From RPQJ01 sp963696545 (lineage in GTDB: Bacteria; Pseudomonadota; Gammaproteobacteria; Steroidobacterales; Steroidobacteraceae), in contig CAVOKQ010000008.1 of NCBI GenBank assembly GCA_963696545.1, positions 124,001-188,000 of the forward strand: a stretch of 64,000 bases of DNA. The letters are read 5' to 3'. This document shows, piece after piece, positions 8,206 through 17,258 of the stretch (position 1 is the stretch's first letter; the number at the start of each line of letters is the position of its first letter). The notes under the pieces are model-generated. The model saw only the letters and a program-made list of their open reading frames with translations, had not been told where the DNA came from and searched no databases. Position numbers and translations under genes: made by a program.

Positions 8206-8741
8206 CACAGCGTCTCGATCGTCGTGTTCCGGTTCGTGTAGATGCAGATGTCCGCGGCGATGCCGAGCGCCCGCTCGACGATCGCGCGCGCATCGAGCTC
8301 GGTGTTCTGCAGCAGTGCGATCGCGGCGGCGTGTGCGAACGGCCCACCGGAGCCCACGGCCATCAGGTCGTGCTCGGGCTCGATGACGTCGCCGTTGCCG
8401 GAGATGATGAACGAGTGCGTCGCGTCGGCGACGCAGAGCAGCGCCTCGAGCCGGCGCAGGCTGCGATCCGAGCGCCAGTCCTTCGCGAGCTCGATCGCGG
8501 CGCGGGTCAGGTTGCCGTACTGCTGCAGCTTGGCCTCGAAGCGCTCGAACAGCGTGAACGCATCGGCCGTGCCGCCGGCGAAGCCGGCGATCACATGGCC
8601 CTCGTGCAGGCGGCGCACCTTCTTTGCGTTGCCCTTCATCACGGTGTTGCCGAGCGTCACCTGGCCGTCGCCGCCCATGGCGACGAGGCCGCCGCGCCGG
8701 ACGCAGAGGATAGTGGTGCCGTGCGGGTCGAACGAACTCAT
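8205..8741 (-). CDS. hslV: HslV, peptidase subunit of the HslUV protease
   Basis: The 178-residue Ntn hydrolase has the signature GTTILCVRRGG, placing the catalytic Thr at residue 9 after an eight-residue propeptide, then GGDGQVTLGNTVMKGNAKKVRRL and GFAGGTADAFTLFERFE. It forms the proteolytic double ring that works with HslU, whose gene follows with a one-base overlap. The start overlaps the xerC stop (ATGA), so translation of xerC, hslV and hslU is probably coupled. Confidence 0.97.
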   Translation of the reverse strand: MSSFDPHGTTILCVRRGGLVAMGGDGQVTLGNTVMKGNAKKVRRLHEGHVIAGFAGGTADAFTLFERFEAKLQQYGNLTRAAIELAKDWRSDRSLRRLEALLCVADATHSFIISGNGDVIEPEHDLMAVGSGGPFAHAAAIALLQNTELDARAIVERALGIAADICIYTNRNTTIETL

Positions 8742-9652
8742 GGCGCGGGCTCTCGCTTTCGCCTCGCCCGGGGGTGGGCTGCGTCGTATATCCGGGCGAG
8801 GTGCTGGAAATCAAGGTGGGTGTAGACCTGGGTCGTGCTGATGTTGGCGTGACCCAGCAGCTCCTGCACGGCGCGCAGGTCGCCGGAGGATTCGAGCAGG
8901 TGCGAAGCGAACGAGTGGCGGAACATGTGCGGGTGCACGTGCTCCGGCAGGCCCTGCCGCAGCGCCCACTGCGCGATGCGACGCTGCACGATGCGTGGCC
9001 CGAGCCGGCGGCCGTTCACGCCGACGAACACCGCCGTCTCGCCGATCCCGGCGAGCGCCGTGCGCTCCGCGAGCCAGCGCGACAGTGCCGCCGCGGCGTG
9101 CTTGCCCACCGGCACGATGCGGGCCTTGTTACCCTTGCCGAGCACGCGGACGGTGCGGTCGCGCAGATCGAGGTCGACGAGGTCGAGCCCGAGCAGCTCC
9201 GCGAGTCGCAACCCCGACGAGTAGAAGAGCTCCATGATCGCCTTGTCGCGCAGTCCGAGCCGGTCGTCGGTGCGGAACTCGAGCAGCCGCGCCATCGTGT
9301 CGGCATCGAGCGTGACCGGCAGGCGCTTGCGGGCCTTTGGGGCCTGCACGTCCGCCGACGGGTCACGCTTCAGCTCTCCCTCGCGGATCAGGTAGCGGAA
9401 CAGGCTGCGAGTGGCGGAGAGGCGCCGCTGCACGCTGCGGGGCGACAGCCCGCGCCGGTGGCACTGTGCGGCAAAGCTCCTCACGTGCTGGGGATCGAGC
9501 CCCTCCCAGGCTGCGATGCCCTGTGCAGCGCAGTACTCGAGCAGCGACCCGAGGTCGCGCGTGTAGGCCGATTCCGTGTGCGGCGACAGCCGACGTTCGT
9601 TGCGCAGGCTCTGCAGGAAGCGGGTCACCCCGTCCGCGAGCGTCTCGCTCAT
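8738..9652 (-). CDS. xerC: XerC, tyrosine recombinase for chromosome dimer resolution
   Basis: The 304-residue product has an N-terminal SAM-like DNA-binding domain (FLQSLRNERRLSPHTESAY) and a C-terminal catalytic domain with the Arg in SSGLRLAELLGLD, the Lys in GKGNKAR, the HxxR box in HPHMFRHSFASHLL, the second His in LGHANIS and the nucleophile Tyr in TTQVYTHLD. It acts with XerD at dif. The neighbourhood dapF-DUF484-xerC is the classic gammaproteobacterial arrangement, which supports XerC over XerD. The start overlaps the DUF484 stop (ATGA). Confidence 0.95.
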   Translation of the reverse strand: MSETLADGVTRFLQSLRNERRLSPHTESAYTRDLGSLLEYCAAQGIAAWEGLDPQHVRSFAAQCHRRGLSPRSVQRRLSATRSLFRYLIREGELKRDPSADVQAPKARKRLPVTLDADTMARLLEFRTDDRLGLRDKAIMELFYSSGLRLAELLGLDLVDLDLRDRTVRVLGKGNKARIVPVGKHAAAALSRWLAERTALAGIGETAVFVGVNGRRLGPRIVQRRIAQWALRQGLPEHVHPHMFRHSFASHLLESSGDLRAVQELLGHANISTTQVYTHLDFQHLARIYDAAHPRARRKREPAP

Positions 9653-10356
9653 GCGCCGCGGGCCGTGATCGCCTCGGTAACGATTTCGCTGATGCGCACC
9701 AGGTAATCGGTGCTCATGGTCGGCAGATAGCGCTCGGTGTCGTGGCTCGCGATCGCGAGCAGTCCCAGCGCAGCGCGCTCGCCGAGCGGGATCAGCACGG
9801 TCGAGCCCACGGGCACGCTCTCGGTGCCGAACAGGTAGTCGCGCTGCGTGTCGCGGATCTGCCCGCTGCGCGGCCGCGCGGATTCGAAGAACGACTCGAA
9901 CAGCTTGAGCTCGGCGCAGCCGCGCGGCACGACTCGCACGTGCGTGTTCTGGTAGCCCACGAGGCCCGGCAGCGACGGATCGGTGAGCAGCACCAGCCAG
10001 CGCGACGCACCGAAGTCCTCGCGCAGCGAGGTCTCGAGCGCGGTGATCGACGTGCCGAAGTCGCGGGCGCGCAGCAGCCGGCGCGTGAGCCGGTGCACCC
10101 GGTCGGTGATCGCGTCGTTGGCGCGGCCGTTCTCGATCAGCTCGTGCAGCTTCTGCTCGAGCGAGCCGTGCTTCTCGCGCAGCACCAGCACCTGGCGCTC
10201 GACCAGCGACACCGCAGCACTGCCGCGCTGGTGCGGGAGCTGCAGGCGCGCGAGCACGCCGGGGTGACGCTCGAAGAATTCCGGATGGCCCACCAGGTAC
10301 TCGCCGATCTGTTCCTCGGCCAGCAATCCAGGTTCGCGAATCGGCTGCTTGTTCAT
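9649..10356 (-). CDS. DUF484 (GAF-like) protein
   Basis: The 235-residue protein begins with the DUF484 hallmark (AEEQIGEYLVGHPEFFERHP), continues with a coiled-coil stretch (LVERQVLVLREKHGSLEQKL) and ends in a GAF-like domain (GSTVLIPLGERAALGLLAIA). It is the conserved neighbour between dapF and xerC in many Gammaproteobacteria. Its molecular role is not established. It is soluble, of normal length, and overlaps xerC by four bases. Confidence 0.9.
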   Translation of the reverse strand: MNKQPIREPGLLAEEQIGEYLVGHPEFFERHPGVLARLQLPHQRGSAAVSLVERQVLVLREKHGSLEQKLHELIENGRANDAITDRVHRLTRRLLRARDFGTSITALETSLREDFGASRWLVLLTDPSLPGLVGYQNTHVRVVPRGCAELKLFESFFESARPRSGQIRDTQRDYLFGTESVPVGSTVLIPLGERAALGLLAIASHDTERYLPTMSTDYLVRISEIVTEAITARGA

Positions 10357-10377
10357 GTCGTTCTCCCCGGCACCGCG

Positions 10378-11208
10378 TCAGACATCGACGGTGCCCTCGA
10401 ATGCGGTTTCCGCCGGTCCCGTGAGCCAGATCGACTCGCCAGGCCCCGGCCACTGCACGCTGAGCCGTCCGCCGGGCAGGTCCACGCGGACTTCCTCGGC
10501 GAGCGGCCCGTGCCTGCGTCCCACGGCCACCGCGGCGCACGCTCCGGTGCCGCAGGCCTGCGTCTCGCCGACGCCGCGCTCGAAAACCCGCAGGCGCACG
10601 TGGTCCGGCGCGACGATCTCGAGGAACCCGACGTTCACCCGCCGTGGAAAGCGGGCGTGATTCTCCATTGCGGGTCCCACGCTGTCCACCGGCGCGTCAC
10701 GCACCGAGCGCACGCGGATCACGACGTGTGGGTTGCCGATCGATACGGCGCCGAACTCGACCGGCCCGGTCGGCAGCTCGAGGCGGTAACTTGCCGACTC
10801 GCGCTCGGCTTCGAACGGCAGCGAGCGCGGCGCGAAATCAGGCACACCCATCGCAACGGAGACGAGGCCGTCGCGGCGCAAACGTGCCTGCACGAGCCCG
10901 CCGGGGCTGTCCATCGTCAGCGGCAGTTCCTGGCGCGCCGCGCGCGTGGCGACGAGCCTTGCGATGCAGCGCGCGCCGTTGCCGCACTGCTCGACCTCGG
11001 AGCCGTCCGCGTTGAAAATCCGGTAGTAGACGTCCGTATCGGGGCGGCGGGGCGGTGACAGCACCAGCGCCTGGTCGAAGCCGATGCCGGTGCGCCGATC
11101 GGCGAGCCGGCGCAGGGCTGCAGCGCTCGGCACCGCCTCGGGGCGTTCGGCGTCGAAGACGATGAAGTCGTTGCCGAGTCCATGCATCTTCGTGAACGCG
11201 AGCCGCAT
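10378..11208 (-). CDS. dapF: DapF, diaminopimelate epimerase
   Basis: The 276-residue enzyme starts MRLAFTKMHGLGNDFIV, the DapF N-terminal signature. It has both catalytic cysteines, in EVEQCGNGARC and in ETQACGTGACA. It interconverts LL- and meso-diaminopimelate for lysine and peptidoglycan synthesis in the cytoplasm. I set the start at the ATG at 11208 because all homologues begin at this motif; the longer open frame upstream is the shadow of the epimerase-like gene. It lies 21 bases upstream of the DUF484 gene. Confidence 0.97.
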   Translation of the reverse strand: MRLAFTKMHGLGNDFIVFDAERPEAVPSAAALRRLADRRTGIGFDQALVLSPPRRPDTDVYYRIFNADGSEVEQCGNGARCIARLVATRAARQELPLTMDSPGGLVQARLRRDGLVSVAMGVPDFAPRSLPFEAERESASYRLELPTGPVEFGAVSIGNPHVVIRVRSVRDAPVDSVGPAMENHARFPRRVNVGFLEIVAPDHVRLRVFERGVGETQACGTGACAAVAVGRRHGPLAEEVRVDLPGGRLSVQWPGPGESIWLTGPAETAFEGTVDV

Positions 11209-11228
11209 GGCCCAAGGATAGCCGACGC

Positions 11229-12119
11229 TCAACGTCGCCGTGCGCGCATTTCCGCGAGACTCGCTGCGACGCCGGAAGCAACGCTCGGGTAACACGGCAT
11301 GACGCCGAGTTCGTTGCGCATCCGCGCCGTGTCCACGCGCCGCGATTCGACGAGATACGCGAGCATTCCCGGGCTGATGCGCCCGGCTGCCTCGGCCAGT
11401 GACACGAGTGCCGGCGGCGGCAGGTCCGCGAGCCGGGCCGTCGCCTGCAGGAACACCGTGGTGCTCGCGTGATCTCCGTCGCCGACGTTGAAGACACCTC
11501 CGACCGGACGCTCGATTGCCGCGACGCAGGTCGAGACCAGGTCGTCGACGTGAATGCGGTTCGCGGGCCCGGAATCCTCGGGCCTGAGCGCGGGCTCGCC
11601 GCGCCGCAGCCGCTCCAGCGGCAGGCGATCGGGCCCGTAGATGCCGGGCACGCGCAGCACGACCCAGCGCACGCCGCGCGCTTCGCACCACGTGCGCACG
11701 GCCTGCTCCGCCGCCACGCGGCGCCGCGAACGGTCGTTGCCCGGCGCCACCGGACTCGACTCGTCCACGCTGCCTCCGGCCGTGTCGCCGTATACACCGG
11801 TCGTGCTCATGTAGACGACGACCTCGGGCCGTGAGCCGCCGAGTGCGGCAAGGAACCGTTCGACGCGCGGATCCGTCGTGCCGATTTCGGGCGGTGGCGC
11901 GAGGTAGAGAATGGCCGCGCCATGCGCGACGGCCTCGATGTCGCGAGGCAGCGGGTCCGCGTCGAGGTCTGCCGCGATGGAGTCGATTCCTCCGGCCTGC
12001 AGAGCCGCGGCGGCTTGCGACGAGCGCACCAGTGCCACGACCCGCCGGGCAGGTCGCATCCGGGCGGCCAGCCGGCGGCCCACGTAACCGAATCCCGCGA
12101 TCAGGCACACGCGATCCAT
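11229..12119 (-). CDS. NAD(P)-dependent epimerase/short-chain dehydrogenase-like protein (YeeZ type)
   Basis: The 296-residue protein begins with a Rossmann loop (CLIAGFGYVGRRLAARM) and keeps the extended-SDR active-site Ser/Tyr in YMSTTGVYGD, although the usual YxxxK Lys is not obvious. The PGIYGPDRL and RIHVDDLVSTC motifs are typical of NAD-dependent epimerase/dehydratase proteins. The shortened loop and the missing sugar-epimerase signatures match the YeeZ-type group whose substrate is unknown. Start at the ATG at 12119; a divergent reductase gene begins 67 bases away. Probably co-transcribed with dapF. Confidence 0.8.
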   Translation of the reverse strand: MDRVCLIAGFGYVGRRLAARMRPARRVVALVRSSQAAAALQAGGIDSIAADLDADPLPRDIEAVAHGAAILYLAPPPEIGTTDPRVERFLAALGGSRPEVVVYMSTTGVYGDTAGGSVDESSPVAPGNDRSRRRVAAEQAVRTWCEARGVRWVVLRVPGIYGPDRLPLERLRRGEPALRPEDSGPANRIHVDDLVSTCVAAIERPVGGVFNVGDGDHASTTVFLQATARLADLPPPALVSLAEAAGRISPGMLAYLVESRRVDTARMRNELGVMPCYPSVASGVAASLAEMRARRR

Positions 12120-12186
12120 GCGCCAAGGATACGCGAATGGTTCCGCACGGCCCGCGCGCCCGGGCGCTTCATGGCATCCTCCGCTC

Positions 12187-13227
12187 ATGCCCCAGGTGAC
12201 GCTGATCCCGACTGGCCAGTCGTTCCTGGCCGAACCCGGCGAGACGGTACTGTCCGCCGCGCTGCGCGCCGGCCTCAACCTGCCGCACAGCTGCAAGGGC
12301 GGGCACTGCGCATCGTGCCGGGCCAGGATCGTTGCGGGAACCGTCGAATACTCCGGCGAGACGCCGCCCGGCATCACGCCGGACGAAGTGCGTGCAGGCT
12401 TCGCGCTACTTTGCCAGGCCCGGCCGCTGACGGACCTCAGGGTCGAGACGCGCGAAGTGCGTCCAGCTCCAGATGTGGAGGTGAAGAGCCTGCCGTGCCG
12501 CATCCAGCGGATGGAGCGGCTGGCCGAAGACGTGATGGCGGTGTTCCTGCGCCTGCCCGCGGTCGAGGAGTTGCACTACCGGCCCGGGCAATACCTCGAC
12601 GTGATGTTGTCGGAGGGGCGCCGGCGCAGTTTCTCGATCGCGAGCGCGCCGGCCGACGGGCGGCAGCTGGAACTGCACGTGCGGCGTGCGTCGCAGAGCG
12701 GATTCACGGCCCAGCTGTTCGACACGCTCAAGTCCGGCGCGCTGCTGCGCATCGAGGGCCCACTTGGCCAGTTCTGGCTGCGGACCGAGTCGCCCCGGCC
12801 GCCGCTGATGATCGGTGGCGGCACCGGCTATGCGCCGCTGCGCGCGATGCTGCGGCAGCTGGTCGCCACGGGGGACCGGCGGCCGGTTACGCTCTACTGG
12901 GGCGCCCGCGATCGCGACGGGCTGTACGAGCACGAATGGCTCACGGAGCTCGCTCGCACGCGCCCCGGGTTCATCTATCACCCCGTGCTGTCGGATGTAA
13001 CTGCCGCCGGAGAAGGCTTCCGGCGGGGCCTCGTGCACGAAGCCGCGCTTGCCGATCATCCCGACGTCGCCGGCTTCGATGTCTATGCCAGCGGCCCGCC
13101 GGCGATGATCGAGGCGATCCGCAGCGGCTACGTCGCGCGTGGTCTGCCGCGCGAGCAGCTCTACTTCGATTCCTTCGACTATGCGCCGGACACGCTGGCG
13201 CGGATGAAGGCGACGCCGTCGCGCTGA
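12187..13227 (+). CDS. Ferredoxin-NAD(P)H reductase fusion (2Fe-2S, FAD and NAD domains)
   Basis: The 346-residue protein has an N-terminal plant-type 2Fe-2S domain with cysteines in HSCKGGHCASC and LLCQARP, an FAD domain with the RRSFSIASAP motif and an NAD(P) domain with MIGGGTGYAPLRAML and YASGPPAMI. This order is that of CDP-6-deoxy-glucoseen reductase-like and oxygenase reductase subunits. It passes electrons from NAD(P)H to a partner protein, and no terminal oxygenase is nearby. In other Gammaproteobacteria the same gene is often annotated as a CDP-glucoseen reductase without proof. Start at the ATG at 12187; upstream in-frame sequence looks non-coding. Confidence 0.85.
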   Translation: MPQVTLIPTGQSFLAEPGETVLSAALRAGLNLPHSCKGGHCASCRARIVAGTVEYSGETPPGITPDEVRAGFALLCQARPLTDLRVETREVRPAPDVEVKSLPCRIQRMERLAEDVMAVFLRLPAVEELHYRPGQYLDVMLSEGRRRSFSIASAPADGRQLELHVRRASQSGFTAQLFDTLKSGALLRIEGPLGQFWLRTESPRPPLMIGGGTGYAPLRAMLRQLVATGDRRPVTLYWGARDRDGLYEHEWLTELARTRPGFIYHPVLSDVTAAGEGFRRGLVHEAALADHPDVAGFDVYASGPPAMIEAIRSGYVARGLPREQLYFDSFDYAPDTLARMKATPSR

Positions 13228-13240
13228 CCGGCCTGCGAAG

Positions 13241-14449
13241 TCAACGACGCCGCAGCCGGACTCGCGGCAGGTTCGGCCGCCGCCCGACGGACTTCGTGAC
13301 GGCCTGGCGCAGGCACTCCGTCGCCTTCGCATGCTCGCCCATCTGCTCGAGCAGGTCCGCGAGGATCAGGCTGTTCTCCTGGCTCGGGCGGCGCGCGATG
13401 CTCGCCTCCAGGTAGCTCCGGGCCTTGCCGAACAGCTCCGCCCGCAGGCAGAGCCGCGCGCAGCTCGCCAGCAGCTCGGGGTCCTCGGGACGCTTGCGCA
13501 GCCAGCCCTCGGCACGGTCGAGCGGCACCAGCGGGTCGGGCAACGCGAGGTCGCCGTAGAGACGCGTTGCCGTCGGATCGGTGCTGTCGTCGATCAGTTC
13601 GCGCAGTACCTTCTCCGCGGTCGGGTGGTCCTGGCAGGCCATCGCTGCACGCGCGTAGGTCACGATCGACGCCGGAAGCCTGCGCACGCCGCGCGGCAGG
13701 TCCGACCAGGCTTTCTCGAGCCGCGACTGGTCGCCACGCTCGCCGGCAGCGCGGATTTCCTCGAGCGCCACCTGGGCGAGCAGCTCGTTGACCTGCGCTT
13801 CCGGCAGTTCCTTGGCACTGCGCAGCCGGGGCGCAAGCTTCAGCAGCTCGGCGCCACGGCCGAGCTTAGGGTAGAGCCGCGCCATCAGCTCGAGACCCCG
13901 CGAGTTGAGGTCGCCAGAGGCGTCGAGTTGTTCCAGCGTCTGCAGTGCGGCCTCGTCCTGCCCGCGGCGCATCTGCATCTCGGCCAGCGTGACCAGCGCG
14001 GCGGCACGTTCATCCGGCGCGTCTTCCTGCGCACGCGCAAGCCACTCGTCGCGGCGCTCGACGGCGTCGAGCAGGTCTGCAGCCCGGGCCGCGACGAGGT
14101 AGTTGGCGGCCGGCGAATCCGCGTCCGGTGCGGACCGCGACAGCAGGTCCTCTGCGCTCTTCCAGTTGCCCGCCGCGAGGTCGAGCAGGCCGCGCTGCGT
14201 GTCGTCGCGCGCCCGGCGCTTGCGACGCTCCGCACGCAGCGCTGCGAGTCGCGCGCGCGCGTTCACGGCGTTGATCACGCCGCGCACGGCGAAGTAGGCG
14301 CCCACGAGCAGCAACGCGAATACCGGCAGCGTCGTCTCGAACAGGGAACGGCCGACGCGGATCGCGACGTAGCCGGGATCGATGAGCAGCAGGTGCGCCA
14401 GCAGCCCGCCGGCCACCAGCGCGAGTGCGACGATCACCGCGCCCTTCAT
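13241..14449 (-). CDS. hemY: HemY-like membrane protein with TPR region
   Basis: The 402-residue protein has two N-terminal transmembrane helices (ALALVAGGLLAHLLLIDPGY and LFETTLPVFALLLVGAYF), the HemY_N pattern, and then a long helical tail of TPR-like repeats (RGQDEAALQTLEQLD and others). It is an inner-membrane protein always found after hemX in this operon. A direct enzymatic role in haem synthesis has not been shown; this is not the protoporphyrinogen oxidase that shares the name. The start overlaps the hemX stop. Confidence 0.9.
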   Translation of the reverse strand: MKGAVIVALALVAGGLLAHLLLIDPGYVAIRVGRSLFETTLPVFALLLVGAYFAVRGVINAVNARARLAALRAERRKRRARDDTQRGLLDLAAGNWKSAEDLLSRSAPDADSPAANYLVAARAADLLDAVERRDEWLARAQEDAPDERAAALVTLAEMQMRRGQDEAALQTLEQLDASGDLNSRGLELMARLYPKLGRGAELLKLAPRLRSAKELPEAQVNELLAQVALEEIRAAGERGDQSRLEKAWSDLPRGVRRLPASIVTYARAAMACQDHPTAEKVLRELIDDSTDPTATRLYGDLALPDPLVPLDRAEGWLRKRPEDPELLASCARLCLRAELFGKARSYLEASIARRPSQENSLILADLLEQMGEHAKATECLRQAVTKSVGRRPNLPRVRLRRR

Positions 14450-15510
14450 GGAGTCGCTGCGTTGCCGCGCATCACGCTCTGCAACTGGCGTGCGGCAGCG
14501 CCCACGGCGGGCAGCGGCGGCGCGATGTTCACGCTGCGCAGTGCCGCGAGTTCAGTCCTGGCGGCAGCGGTCTGCGGCGACGACACGTCGAAGAACTGCT
14601 CGAGCCAGGCGCTGGCAGCCTGCAGCGACTGCTGGTACGCGGCCGCGTCCGGCTCCATCGCCGCGATGCGCGCGGCGAACATCAGCAGGTCGAGGTGCTG
14701 CCGGCGCAGCGATTCCTCCTCTTGCGTCACGAGCCGGGTCGTCGCGGGGTCGATGCGCTTCAGCGACACGAGGTCGCGCATCGCCTCGGCCAGTCGGTGC
14801 ACGCCGCGCTCGAGCGGCCCCTTCGGCTCTGGCTCGTCCTGCGGCCGTCGCGCAACGGTCGCCGGCACGCCGAGCACCGGCAGCGTCGGTACCGCGGCCT
14901 CGATGGAGCTGATCCGCGCCAGCACCGCCGTGAGATCGGGCACCGGCACGGCACGCAGCGCAGTGAGCTCTTCGGCGAGCAGGCGGCGGACGTCCGCCAC
15001 GGCCGGGTCGTTGAGCGTGGCGAGCCGGGCGTCCGCGGCGGCCATCGCAACGACTGCGGTGCCGACATCGTGCTCGAGCTTGAGCCGGCGTTCCCCGAGT
15101 TCGAGCAGGTACATCGCCTCGGCACGCACCCAGGCGCGCTGTGGCGCTTCGGTCCGCGTGCGCAGCTCCTCGACGCTCTGTCCGAGCTCGCCCACCTGCG
15201 CTGGCAGTTCGCGCAGTCCCCGTAACTCGGTACGCGTGGCGCTCTGCGCGGTGTCCAGCCGGGCCGTCAACGTCGAGAGCTGTCCCGACAGGCGGTCCTG
15301 GCTTGCCCGCAATTGCGTCACCTGTGCGTGCAGCCGGTCGATGCGGTCGTCGAACTGCGCGAGGCGGAAGTGCGCGTACAGGGCAGCCGCCAGCGCAGCC
15401 AGCGCGATCGCAACCAGCATCGGGCTTGCCCCGTTGCCGGCGCGCCGGGCATTCATCTCGCTGGACAGGGATTCGATTTCGGCGGACATCGGCGGTGCGC
15501 GGACTTCCAC
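14446..15510 (-). CDS. hemX: HemX, membrane-anchored protein of the hem operon
   Basis: The 354-residue protein has a single transmembrane helix near the N-terminus (MLVAIALAALAAALYAHFRL), a coiled-coil stalk (LHAQVTQLRASQDRLSGQLS) and a long helical periplasmic domain. This is the HemX family, often labelled uroporphyrinogen-III C-methyltransferase, although no SAM methyltransferase motifs are present. I take the GTG at 15510 because an AGGA lies five bases upstream; an ATG seven codons in is the alternative. It lies 10 bases after hemD and overlaps hemY. Confidence 0.88.
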   Translation of the reverse strand: MEVRAPPMSAEIESLSSEMNARRAGNGASPMLVAIALAALAAALYAHFRLAQFDDRIDRLHAQVTQLRASQDRLSGQLSTLTARLDTAQSATRTELRGLRELPAQVGELGQSVEELRTRTEAPQRAWVRAEAMYLLELGERRLKLEHDVGTAVVAMAAADARLATLNDPAVADVRRLLAEELTALRAVPVPDLTAVLARISSIEAAVPTLPVLGVPATVARRPQDEPEPKGPLERGVHRLAEAMRDLVSLKRIDPATTRLVTQEEESLRRQHLDLLMFAARIAAMEPDAAAYQQSLQAASAWLEQFFDVSSPQTAAARTELAALRSVNIAPPLPAVGAAARQLQSVMRGNAATP

Positions 15511-15520
15511 GCCGATCCTA

Positions 15521-16297
15521 TCATGCGCGGTCGGCCGGACTGCCTCCGTTCAGGCCCGCAAGCAGCGCCTCGAGCATGGCCTCGTCCTCCGCGCTGCGCG
15601 CCACCACGAGCGGACCCCGCCATTCATGCCGGCGGGCGGCCTCCGCGACCCGCTCGCCGGGCACCAGCAGGCGCGCTTCGAGCAGCGCCGGCACGCGTGA
15701 CGATGCGAGCGCGAGCAGCGACTCCAGCACCTCGACCGACGTGACCGCGACGACGGCCGTCTCGCACCGGCACGCACGGTCCAGTGCCTCGATCGCACCG
15801 GCGATCGGTGCGGCGGGCACGCGCCGATAGACCTCGGCGATCACGACCGTTGCGCCACGGTCGGTGAGCCCGGCCCGCAGCGCATCGCGCCCGCCGACGC
15901 CCTTGACGATCAGCACCTGCTTGCCGGCGAGCTTCGCAAACTCCGGCAGCGCGAGCAGGCCCTCGGTGTCCGCCCCCGACGTCGGAATCGCCGTGACGAG
16001 AAGTCCGGCGGATTCGAGCGCACGCGCAGTCGCCCGGCCGATGGCCGCTACCCTGGCCCGCGACACGCGCATCGGTGGCGCGTGCGCGACCGCGTTCGTG
16101 CTCGTGTAGACGATCCAGTCGAACGACCCGGCCGCGAGCGCCGCGCGCACGTCCGCCCCGAGCGGCACGGACTCGATCGCGAGCGTCGGAAACGCCACGG
16201 TGTGCGCGCCGTGTTGTTCGAGCAACGCGATGAAGCGGGCCGCCTGGCGCGCCGGCCGTGTGACGACGACGACCAGCCCGTCGAGCGCGCCGCTCAC
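15521..16297 (-). CDS. hemD: HemD, uroporphyrinogen-III synthase
   Basis: The 258-residue protein matches HemD: GLVVVVTRPARQAARF at the start, the FDWIVYTSTNAVAHA strand, the inter-domain ILIVKGVGGRDAL-like stretch and the VVAVTSVEVLESLL motif. It closes hydroxymethylbilane to uroporphyrinogen III with inversion of ring D. The start is a GTG at 16297 that overlaps the hemC stop (GTGA), so translation is coupled. The family is weakly conserved; position between hemC and hemX makes the call firm. Confidence 0.93.
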   Translation of the reverse strand: MSGALDGLVVVVTRPARQAARFIALLEQHGAHTVAFPTLAIESVPLGADVRAALAAGSFDWIVYTSTNAVAHAPPMRVSRARVAAIGRATARALESAGLLVTAIPTSGADTEGLLALPEFAKLAGKQVLIVKGVGGRDALRAGLTDRGATVVIAEVYRRVPAAPIAGAIEALDRACRCETAVVAVTSVEVLESLLALASSRVPALLEARLLVPGERVAEAARRHEWRGPLVVARSAEDEAMLEALLAGLNGGSPADRA

Positions 16298-17235
16298 GAC
16301 GTGGCCGCTGCCTCGGCGCGCAGCCTGTCCAGCAGGCCGCCGGCGCCGGCCGCCTGCATGCGGTTCGCCAGCGTACGACCGAGCTCGACCGCCTGTCCGG
16401 CCTGGCCCCGGATGCTGTCGCGGTAGGTCTCGCGACCATCGGGCGCGCCGATGAAGCCGCGCAGCGTGAGCTCGCCGCTTGCCAGCGACGCGTGCGCGGC
16501 GATCGGCGAGTGACAGCTGCCACCCAGCGTCTGTGCAAACGCCCGTTCCGCCGACAGACGCACGAACGAGTCCTCGTGGTGCAGTGCGGCGAGCAGCCGT
16601 CGCGCGCGGGCGTCGTCTTCGCGGCACTCGATGCCGATCACGCCCTGGCCGACTGCCGGCACCGACAGGTCGAGGTCCAGCACCTCGGTGATGCGCTCGC
16701 CGAGCCCCAGGCGCTCGAGCCCGGCGCAGGCCAGCAGGATCGCGTCCAGGCTGCCTTCCTCGAGGCGGCGCAGGCGCGTATCGACGTTGCCGCGCAACAA
16801 CTCGAGCGAGAGGTCCGGCCGGGCGCTGCGCAGTTGCGACTGGCGCCGTGGGCTCGACGTACCCACGCGCGCACCCTGCGGCAGGTCCGCAAACCGCGCG
16901 TAGCGCAGCGACAGGAACGCGTCGCGCGGATTGGCGCGCGGCAGCGCGGCGGTGATGCAGAATCCCGGCGGCAACTCGCTCGGCACGTCCTTCATCGAGT
17001 GCACCGCGATGTCCGCGCGACCGTCCTGCATCGCGACCTCGAGCTCCTTGACGAACAGGCCCTTGCCGCCGACCTCGGCGAGGGCGCGGTCCTGTACGCG
17101 GTCGCCCTGCGTGCTCATCGGCACGAGCTCGACCGGCGTGTCTGGATGTGCGGCGCGGAGCAGGGCGGCGACGTGCTCGGCCTGCCACAGGGCGAGCTTG
17201 CTGCGTCGGGTGGCGATGCGTAGCGGTTCAGACAC
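16294..17235 (-). CDS. hemC: HemC, hydroxymethylbilane synthase (porphobilinogen deaminase)
   Basis: The 313-residue protein begins LRIATRRSKLALWQAEHV, contains the substrate-binding stretches AVHSMKDVPSELP and VGTSSPRRQSQL, and has the dipyrromethane-cofactor cysteine in GGSCHSPIAAHA. It polymerises four porphobilinogen molecules. It is the first gene of hemC-hemD-hemX-hemY. Length and motifs are fully normal. No clear promoter was identified in the 23-base gap to the neighbouring permease gene. Confidence 0.97.
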   Translation of the reverse strand: MSEPLRIATRRSKLALWQAEHVAALLRAAHPDTPVELVPMSTQGDRVQDRALAEVGGKGLFVKELEVAMQDGRADIAVHSMKDVPSELPPGFCITAALPRANPRDAFLSLRYARFADLPQGARVGTSSPRRQSQLRSARPDLSLELLRGNVDTRLRRLEEGSLDAILLACAGLERLGLGERITEVLDLDLSVPAVGQGVIGIECREDDARARRLLAALHHEDSFVRLSAERAFAQTLGGSCHSPIAAHASLASGELTLRGFIGAPDGRETYRDSIRGQAGQAVELGRTLANRMQAAGAGGLLDRLRAEAAATS

Positions 17236-17258
17236 TTGCGACTCCAGTTAAAGCCTGT